Source: JAXGVG01 sp040773965 (GTDB lineage Bacteria; Pseudomonadota; Alphaproteobacteria; UBA9219). From it: DNA of 11,395 nucleotides. The translations under genes and the position numbers were made by a program. The stretch is taken from the NCBI GenBank assembly GCA_040773965.1, contig JAXGVG010000053.1, positions 1-11,395 on the forward strand, read 5' to 3'. Below are positions 7,123-11,395 of this stretch, piece by piece; position 1 is the first letter of the stretch, and every line of letters begins with the position of its first letter. A model generated the notes under the pieces. That model did no database searches, was not told the DNA's origin, and saw only the letters and a program-made list of their open reading frames with translations.

Positions 7123-7146
7123 AAGGTTTATTTAAAAGGCTTGTTC

Positions 7147-8283
7147 ATGGACGCATCTTTCGATCAAACGATTACGACGGTTGCCTACGATTCTTTGGCG
7201 CTTTGGAAAGCCCGTCACGACCTGCCGCGTCTTGAAGACATGCTTTCGCGCATACATGGCGGCATTCCGGTTGTTTGTTACTACGCCGATGCCGAATTTT
7301 TAAAAAAACCGGCGCCCGCCCGTTATCTCTGGAATATGTTGCGTGCGAGACACGAGGTTTTTAATAGGTTCCGCCCCGAAACAATCGTTGATCTTACTCG
7401 CACCGATAGGGATATGCGGGCCAATGCAGTGCCGCATGAACGGCATGTTCTGGCCCTGAATTCAGAAGACGATATATTTTTCGCGCTATCTCAAAAACAC
7501 AGACAAGACGGTTTGGTCTTTATCGCCCCTCCCCTCCACTCTACTGACAAAAAAATGTACGCCAAATCTTTGGGGATTGATGTTTCAGCGATCGAAGTCT
7601 TTCCCAATATGAAACTCTTTGGGGCAATAGAAATGGATCACGAAATTAAACATACTTTTGAGCATTTTGGTTTATTTGAATCATCCCTGGATATGTTTTT
7701 TCTTTATCGATCCTATTCTGAACTCTTTGCTGACAAGAAGGGGCTTGTAAAAGCCGGGTTTAATAATGACATTGCGGCCGATTATATTTGCACGCGGGCA
7801 ATGAAAAGTCTTATGCAAGCGCCTCCATCCCATTGGACGGCACTGCATTTACAAGCTTTAAAAGAGAGCTCAACGATACTCCGTCATCAGGATGTTGTGG
7901 CTTCAACATCCGGATTCGTCATCCAGTTTCTCGCTGCTCTTGAGGGAATTCGTTTATCGCATTATTCAACGCAGAAAATTAACGAGGCCGGCGCAAAAGC
8001 CTGGAAGGAATATTATCAAGCGCTGCACGGAGAAATATGCGCAAAAAAATCCCCTACAGATGACACCCTCGCCCTGCTCGCTTGTTTAAGCACGCGCAAT
8101 CATATGAACAAACATCCGGTTGATCGGCGCTTGCGTGTTTTATATCGCTTATGCACGGAAGACCGGTTTGACGATCCTCTTGCACAAAAACTTGCACCTT
8201 TGGCTCAAGAGTGGATTGAGCGCCATACGCCCAAGGCGATGGGAAAACGGCTTACCGGAAAACCGATAGTCAAGATACCTTAA
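7147..8283 (+). CDS. Unrecognised protein with zincin-like HEIKH signature
   Basis: I do not recognise the family. The 378 residues have no signal peptide or evident membrane helix. The most telling stretch is HEIKH at 165-169 followed 23 residues later by E192 in RSYSELFADKKG. A HExxH plus downstream E-x-x-A-D spacing is the zinc-ligand layout of gluzincin metallopeptidases, so a cytoplasmic peptidase-like role is a fair inference, not proven. The N-terminal half has mixed alpha/beta character (GIPVVCYYAD, GLVFIAPP); the C-terminal half looks helical and ends basic (GKRLTGKPIVKIP). I chose ATG 7147 (AAAAGG 7 nt upstream) over an in-frame GTG at 7087. The codons are richer in A/T than those of groEL or motA, and the gene lies between direct repeats of the groEL tail, both suggesting acquisition. 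No terminator follows directly. Confidence 0.75.
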   Translation: MDASFDQTITTVAYDSLALWKARHDLPRLEDMLSRIHGGIPVVCYYADAEFLKKPAPARYLWNMLRARHEVFNRFRPETIVDLTRTDRDMRANAVPHERHVLALNSEDDIFFALSQKHRQDGLVFIAPPLHSTDKKMYAKSLGIDVSAIEVFPNMKLFGAIEMDHEIKHTFEHFGLFESSLDMFFLYRSYSELFADKKGLVKAGFNNDIAADYICTRAMKSLMQAPPSHWTALHLQALKESSTILRHQDVVASTSGFVIQFLAALEGIRLSHYSTQKINEAGAKAWKEYYQALHGEICAKKSPTDDTLALLACLSTRNHMNKHPVDRRLRVLYRLCTEDRFDDPLAQKLAPLAQEWIERHTPKAMGKRLTGKPIVKIP

Positions 8284-8683
8284 CTTGTGGCCGCATTTGA
8301 AGGGTTTGAACAAAAAGGCGGCTGCCACGGCGGTATGGGTGGCATGGGCGATATGGATTTCCAAGGCCAGAAAACAGACGCTGGAAATCAGAGAGGTCGC
8401 GGGGCAACCTACGGCATTTTGTTATACCGGCTCGTAAAAGCCATCGGCCATTTTCCGGCTTTATAACGATTCCCGACAGCGGTCAGCCGCAAGCCTCCAA
8501 GAACGCTTCGGCAAAAGAAACGGATATGAAATTTGCATAAAGAAAACCCATGAAGACATTTGCGGCTTTATTAATTTTTATGGGGAATTTTTTTGAAATA
8601 TATCACGCAAAAATTTTCTGGAACTTTTCTAAATGCAACGCTAAGGTCCCCGGTCAATCAACCGGTATAAATAGAGATGGATT
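8284..8683. other. Gene-free spacer with fossil groEL tail
   Basis: This 400-nt stretch has no convincing gene. It opens with the diverged groEL-tail copy (8317-8418), then a small hairpin (AAAGCC / GGCTTT arms within about 8438-8463), then A+T-rich DNA from about 8520 to 8640. A 5-6-5 palindrome CCGGT-caatca-ACCGG (8650-8665) is directly followed by TATAAA (8666-8671), which could be an operator and -10 box for the ORF at 8684. A 119-aa frame from 8550 overlaps that ORF and looks like a shadow. Confidence 0.6.
8317..8418 (+). pseudogene. Direct repeat copy 2: fossil groEL tail plus decayed terminator
   Basis: In frame from 8317 it encodes GGCHGGMGGMGDMDF, almost the GroEL tail GGGHGGMGGMGDMDF, with EQK before it matching EKK in groEL. 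The stop codon TAA has become CAA (8362-8364). Of seven differences in the 48 coding bases, five are silent third-position changes in Gly and His codons, one is Gly to Cys, and one is the lost stop. The terminator copy has mismatches in its stem and has lost the T run, so it is probably inactive. The pattern suggests the tail diverged while still under protein-level selection, as in a second groEL, before the rest was lost. The frame is the same as that of the gene ending at 8283. Confidence 0.8.
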
Positions 8684-9001
8684 ATGCCAAATAACGATAA
8701 ATCTCCCAAAGCCGTGCTTCCCTCCGGCTTGCACGAGCCCGTGGTTCAAACTCCTTATGAAGTTCTTCTCCATGCAACAAGCGCAGCCATCGGCGCCCGC
8801 TATGGCCGCCGCGCCGCAGAAACGATCAGCCCCCGGGAAGCGCTTAATGGAATTGTACCCCCTGAAGTGCTCAACGGCAAATCTGTCCCGACAGATCCTC
8901 TTGAAATGACGAGGATAGCCCTTCAGGCCGCCAGAAGCCTGGACCAAAGCGGCCCCGTCCACTATGATGGTCGCTTGGGAATTATGGTTCCAAGGCCTTA
9001 A
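8684..9001 (+). CDS. Hypothetical 105-aa protein
   Basis: I do not recognise this protein. It begins MPNNDKSPKAVLPSGLHEPV, is rich in Ala and Pro, and has no membrane segment, signal peptide or cysteine cluster. The middle (YEVLLHATSAAIGARYGRRAAE) and the part near 85-95 (MTRIALQAARSLDQ) look helical. The end is GRLGIMVPRP. The ribosome binding site is poor (AGAG about 8 nt before the ATG). TATAAA at 8666-8671 next to a short palindrome may be its promoter. It stands alone between the fossil groEL tail and motA. Third positions are GC-rich, like the core genes and unlike the preceding gene, which supports real coding. Confidence 0.6.
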   Translation: MPNNDKSPKAVLPSGLHEPVVQTPYEVLLHATSAAIGARYGRRAAETISPREALNGIVPPEVLNGKSVPTDPLEMTRIALQAARSLDQSGPVHYDGRLGIMVPRP

Positions 9002-9039
9002 TCGAACCTTACGGCGTTTCCTTCCTCACTGCTCCCGCC

Positions 9040-9066
9040 AGATCGTTAAAACGATTTTAACGATCT
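9040..9066. promoter_or_regulatory. Perfect 12-3-12 palindrome upstream of motA
   Basis: AGATCGTTAAAA (9040-9051), cga, TTTTAACGATCT (9055-9066) are exact inverted arms. The site lies 38 nt after the 105-aa ORF and 71 nt before motA. No T run follows on either strand, so it is not a standard terminator. The symmetry fits a dimeric DNA-binding protein. Operator for motAB, terminator remnant, or a dispersed palindrome are all possible. Confidence 0.6.
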
Positions 9067-9137
9067 AGGCGCCTATTATTCAAAGTGATTCTGGCAGCCG
9101 CCCGGCTTCCGGAAACTTTCGTGCGTGCGGACAGTCT

Positions 9138-10007
9138 ATGACCTTTCTCATCGGGTTCCTTACGGTCGCTGGCTGTACCCTTGTCGGCTACGTGCTGCAA
9201 GGGGGACACCTGTCCGTGCTCGGCAAGGCCGCGCCACTGGAAATCCTGATTATGGGCGGCACGGCCATAGGCGGTTTTATCATTGCCAATCCCAAAGTCG
9301 TTATCGGGCGCACGGTAAAAGCGTTCAAGATGCTTTTGCAGAAACCGCGTTACAACAAAAATTCCTATATCGATCTTTTGTCGATGATGTACCAGATGTT
9401 CAAGCTGGCTAAAACCAAGGGCATGCTGGCGCTTGAATCGCATATTGAAAACCCCCTGGAAAGCTCGATTTTTCAGGCTTTTCCCACTGTCCTCAACGAG
9501 CATCATGCGGTCGTTTTTTTCTGCGACTATGTCCGCCTTATCACGCTCGGATCCGACAAGCCCTATGAGCTTGAAGCCCTGATGGACGAGGAAATCGACG
9601 TTCATCATTCGGAGGGACAGGCTATCGTCGACGCCATCAACGCCGTTGCCGACAGCTTGCCGGCCATCGGTATCGTCGCCGCCGTTCTGGGCGTCATCCA
9701 CACCATGGGCGCCATTACCGAACCGCCGGAAGTGCTGGGACGCCTGATCGGCGGCGCGCTTGTCGGCACGTTCATGGGCGTTTGGAGCGGTTACGGATTC
9801 GTCGGTCCTATCGCGCGCTATATCGATCAAACGCTGAAGGCGGAAGCCAAGTATTATCAATGCATGAAAATCGGTCTTCTGGCGAATCTTCAGGGCTTCG
9901 CCCCCTCCATCGCCGTGGAATACGCCCGCAAGACTCTTTTGACAGACGTGCGGCCCACTTTCACGGAAGTGGAAGAGGCGACGCAAGCCCTCCCCGCGCC
10001 GTCATAG
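9138..10007 (+). CDS. motA: Flagellar motor stator protein MotA
   Basis: This is the inner-membrane stator subunit that, in a 5:2 complex with MotB, conducts ions and turns the flagellar rotor. The 289 residues fit the family. Four membrane helices are visible: about 1-22 (MTFLIGFLTVAGCTLVGYVL), 33-52, 173-193 (SLPAIGIVAAVLGVIHTMGA) and 203-226. Pro175 and Pro224 (FVGPIA) match the conserved channel prolines of E. coli MotA (173 and 222). In the cytoplasmic loop, Glu100 in ALESHIENP matches E. coli Glu98, and Lys92 takes the place of Arg90, keeping charge. The start has only a weak Shine-Dalgarno, but the first helix begins at once, as in other MotA. motB follows after 8 nt. Confidence 0.95.
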   Translation: MTFLIGFLTVAGCTLVGYVLQGGHLSVLGKAAPLEILIMGGTAIGGFIIANPKVVIGRTVKAFKMLLQKPRYNKNSYIDLLSMMYQMFKLAKTKGMLALESHIENPLESSIFQAFPTVLNEHHAVVFFCDYVRLITLGSDKPYELEALMDEEIDVHHSEGQAIVDAINAVADSLPAIGIVAAVLGVIHTMGAITEPPEVLGRLIGGALVGTFMGVWSGYGFVGPIARYIDQTLKAEAKYYQCMKIGLLANLQGFAPSIAVEYARKTLLTDVRPTFTEVEEATQALPAPS

Positions 10008-10015
10008 GCTGAGCC

Positions 10016-11026
10016 ATGGCCGAGCCACAAAAACCCGTCATCATCATCCGGCGCAAAAAGAAGGGCGGGCATCCCGGTCATCACGGCGGTTCCTGGAAAG
10101 TCGCTTATGCCGACTTCGTGACGGCCATGATGTCGTTCTTCCTTCTGATGTGGCTCCTCAACGTTACCACGTCGGATCAACGGAAAGGCATTGCCGATTA
10201 TTTCGCGCCGGTCAGCATCTCGCGATCCGAGAGCGGCGCGGGAGGCGTTATGGGGGGGCAAACGATCACGACGACGGGGGCCAAACTGTCCTATGCTTCG
10301 CCCCCCTCATCGGAGGATCAGGCTGTGCCAACCGTGGGACAGGGCGTAGAAGGCGAGGAAGACACCCCCGGAAAAAGCGACAAGGGAGGCAGCGGCGGCA
10401 AGGATCCCAATGCGCCGCAATCCCAGGATCAACTGAATCCGCCTGCTGAAACCGGCCCGCCCCAGAACGAGCAATCGCTGGCCGAAGCCATGCAAAAAGA
10501 AGAGGAACATTTTAAGGAGGCCGAAACGGCATTGAAAAAGGCTATTGAGGGCGCGCCAGGCTTGCAGGAACTGGCCCAACAATTGCTGATCGACCGCACG
10601 CCGGAAGGTTTGCGGATACAAATCATAGACCGCGAAAAGTTTTCCATGTTTCCATCGGGCGGCGCGGTTCCCTATGAACGCGGCCGCGACCTGCTCCGGC
10701 TTGTCGGCAAGGTTATTGCGCGCCTTCCCAACAAAATCTCGGTGACCGGACATACCGACAGTTCGCCCTTTCCGGCCGGATCGCGGCGCGACAACTGGGA
10801 TCTCTCAACCGAAAGAGCCAACGAAAGCCGCGGCGTGCTTGTATCGGTCGGCGTTAACGATTTTCGCATTTCCCGGGTTGTCGGCTTGGCGGATCGCGAT
10901 CCTTTGGCGCCGGAGAACCCCAAGGATCCCAAGAATCGCCGCATAAGCATTGTCCTTTTACGCCAAACACTGCCACCAGCCGAGGTGCAACAAAACTTGT
11001 CTGACGCCCAGCCTCCGGCTCCCTAA
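10016..11026 (+). CDS. motB: Flagellar motor stator protein MotB
   Basis: This is the stator subunit that anchors MotA to peptidoglycan and carries the ion-binding aspartate. The 336 residues begin with a basic cytoplasmic end (IIIRRKKKGGHPGHHGG) followed by one membrane helix (about 28-50, SWKVAYADFVTAMMSFFLLM) holding Asp33, equivalent to E. coli Asp32. A plug-like segment follows (SDQRKGIADYFAPV, 53-66). The linker, about 80-180, is long and rich in Gly, Pro, Gln and Glu. The OmpA-like peptidoglycan-binding domain contains TGHTDSSPF (244-252), NWDLSTERA (260-268) and NRRISIVLL (307-315). All key residues are present. It is co-transcribed with motA, 8 nt downstream; its own Shine-Dalgarno is weak, so coupling is likely. 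Confidence 0.95.
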   Translation: MAEPQKPVIIIRRKKKGGHPGHHGGSWKVAYADFVTAMMSFFLLMWLLNVTTSDQRKGIADYFAPVSISRSESGAGGVMGGQTITTTGAKLSYASPPSSEDQAVPTVGQGVEGEEDTPGKSDKGGSGGKDPNAPQSQDQLNPPAETGPPQNEQSLAEAMQKEEEHFKEAETALKKAIEGAPGLQELAQQLLIDRTPEGLRIQIIDREKFSMFPSGGAVPYERGRDLLRLVGKVIARLPNKISVTGHTDSSPFPAGSRRDNWDLSTERANESRGVLVSVGVNDFRISRVVGLADRDPLAPENPKDPKNRRISIVLLRQTLPPAEVQQNLSDAQPPAP

Positions 11027-11255
11027 AAATGGTTTTTACCGCTATCCATGCTTTTTATTGTACTTAAATAGTTAACAGGAAATTATCTATAAATTCAGCA
11101 TATTAACCGAATTATAACCATATAGGCTCCCCCTAAATGGCAGTTTATTACCAAATTCGGCGAAAGTAAATTTACCATTTTTTGGTATCCCCTTATTTGT
11201 TATTATCCTTGTTGTATTCGCCGCGTGAAAAACTATCGGTGGTTTTTTGAAGAAC
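11027..11255. other. A+T-rich spacer after motB, up to the IS boundary
   Basis: No gene is supported here. The base composition drops sharply after the motB stop. A small hairpin TACCA-ttttt-TGGTA (11173-11187) is the only clear structure. No convincing terminator for motAB is seen. A GTG at 11225 opens a frame (KNYRWFFEEL...) that runs into the IS; it may be the start of a disrupted gene or chance. Confidence 0.6.
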
Positions 11256-11257
11256 TA

Positions 11258-11283
11258 GAGCCTATTCCCATTAGGTTGTCCCA
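11258..11283. repeat. IS630 terminal inverted repeat, transposase-end side
   Basis: It starts GAGCCTATTCCCATTAGG right after the TA and matches the repeat at 111-136 at 21 of 26 positions when both are read inward. It overlaps the transposase stop codon. Confidence 0.7.
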
Positions 11284-11395
11284 TATCCTGAGTTTGCAAG
11301 ATAGTTGGAACATTCGGCGGGAGAGAAAGAGTCGAGAAGGCTGCCGATGGCATCCCAAAGAACATCAACAGTTCTTGCAGCAACGGATCGAAGCC
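11271..11395 (-). CDS. IS630-family transposase, C-terminal fragment (partial at window edge)
   Basis: On the minus strand 41 codons are open to TAA at 11271-11273. They include VAARTVDVLWDAIGSLLDSF and SPAECSNYLANSGYGTT. The pattern 'A-x-R-T-x-x-x-L-W-x-x-I-G-x-L-L-D-x-F-(S/T)-P-x-E-C-x-N-Y-(F/L)-x-x-x-GY' is the usual C-terminal end of IS630 transposases, after the DDE domain. The stop lies inside the terminal repeat. No frameshift is seen in the visible part. It may be the same IS type as the left-edge copy, but the two fragments do not overlap in sequence. Confidence 0.85.
   Translation of the reverse strand, partial: LRSVAARTVDVLWDAIGSLLDSFSPAECSNYLANSGYGTT

Larger units (their letters stand above)
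11256..11395 (-). mobile_element. IS630-family insertion sequence, 3' end (runs off right edge)
   Basis: The minus strand contains the transposase C-terminus and the terminal repeat, ending at TA (11256-11257) within CTAG (11255-11258). It has the same orientation as the element at the left edge. The remainder is outside the window. Confidence 0.8.

Noticed and set aside
7087..7146. GTG start 20 codons upstream for the peptidase-like gene
   Set aside because: It lies before the TATAAT at 7117, has no Shine-Dalgarno, and the ATG at 7147 has AAAAGG at good spacing.
8550..8909. 119-aa plus-strand frame starting before the 105-aa ORF
   Set aside because: The first part lies in A+T-rich spacer and the rest overlaps the better-coding 8684 frame. 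It has no ribosome binding site.
9093..9106. Sigma54-like GG-N10-GC element upstream of motA
   Set aside because: Only the minimal dinucleotides match; the -12 part reads CGGC rather than TTGC, and no enhancer-like site is seen. Such matches are common by chance in GC-rich DNA.
9057..9986. 309-aa minus-strand frame opposite motA
   Set aside because: It is a mirror of the motA reading frame; MotA on the plus strand has all expected helices and prolines.
139..11255. Composite transposon formed by the two IS630 copies
   Set aside because: The interior is mainly essential housekeeping genes in conventional operons, so mobility as a unit is very unlikely. Two independent insertions or contig breaks explain it better.
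1..11395. CRISPR array, tRNA or rRNA genes
   Set aside because: No regularly spaced short repeats and no tRNA-like cloverleaf or rRNA sequence were seen on either strand.

Overview
The window looks like an alphaproteobacterial chromosome segment. Four things suggest this: GroEL with a GGM-rich tail behind a CIRCE operator, the alphaproteobacterial style of MotA and of MotB with a long acidic/proline-rich linker, the translation block rpmI-rplT-pheS-pheT, and overall high G+C in the core genes. The exact lineage cannot be named from sequence alone.

Layout. Both edges lie inside IS630-family insertion sequences in the same orientation. The left edge holds the first 15 codons of a minus-strand transposase plus its terminal repeat (1-138). 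The right edge holds the last 41 codons of a minus-strand transposase plus the opposite terminal repeat (11256-11395). Each repeat ends at a CTAG, the known IS630 target. The left IS abuts the C-terminal part of a small CxCG protein (to 318), so it appears to have cut that gene. From 347 to 4462, on the minus strand, is a compact translation operon: rpmI (bL35), rplT (bL20), pheS and pheT. Diverging from it on the plus strand is groES-groEL (4822-6882), with a sigma70/heat-shock-like promoter, a perfect CIRCE operator, a structured leader and a strong terminator.

The accessory part is 6937-9066. A lower-G+C gene (7147-8283) encodes an unrecognised 378-aa protein with a zincin-like HEIKH...E-xx-AD signature. 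About 30 bp after it lies a roughly 100-bp diverged second copy of the groEL 3' end and groEL terminator, so the gene sits between direct repeats of the groEL tail. A 105-aa orphan ORF follows, then a perfect 12-3-12 palindrome. The flagellar stator pair motA-motB (9138-11026) comes next, and an A+T-rich spacer leads to the right IS630 copy.

How the genes work together: the left operon supplies two 50S proteins and both subunits of phenylalanyl-tRNA synthetase. GroES and GroEL form the chaperonin. MotA and MotB form the ion-driven stator of the flagellar motor. The most interesting region is the peptidase-like gene bracketed by groEL-tail repeats. The IS630 fragments at both ends may mean the window is a contig that broke at a repeated IS.
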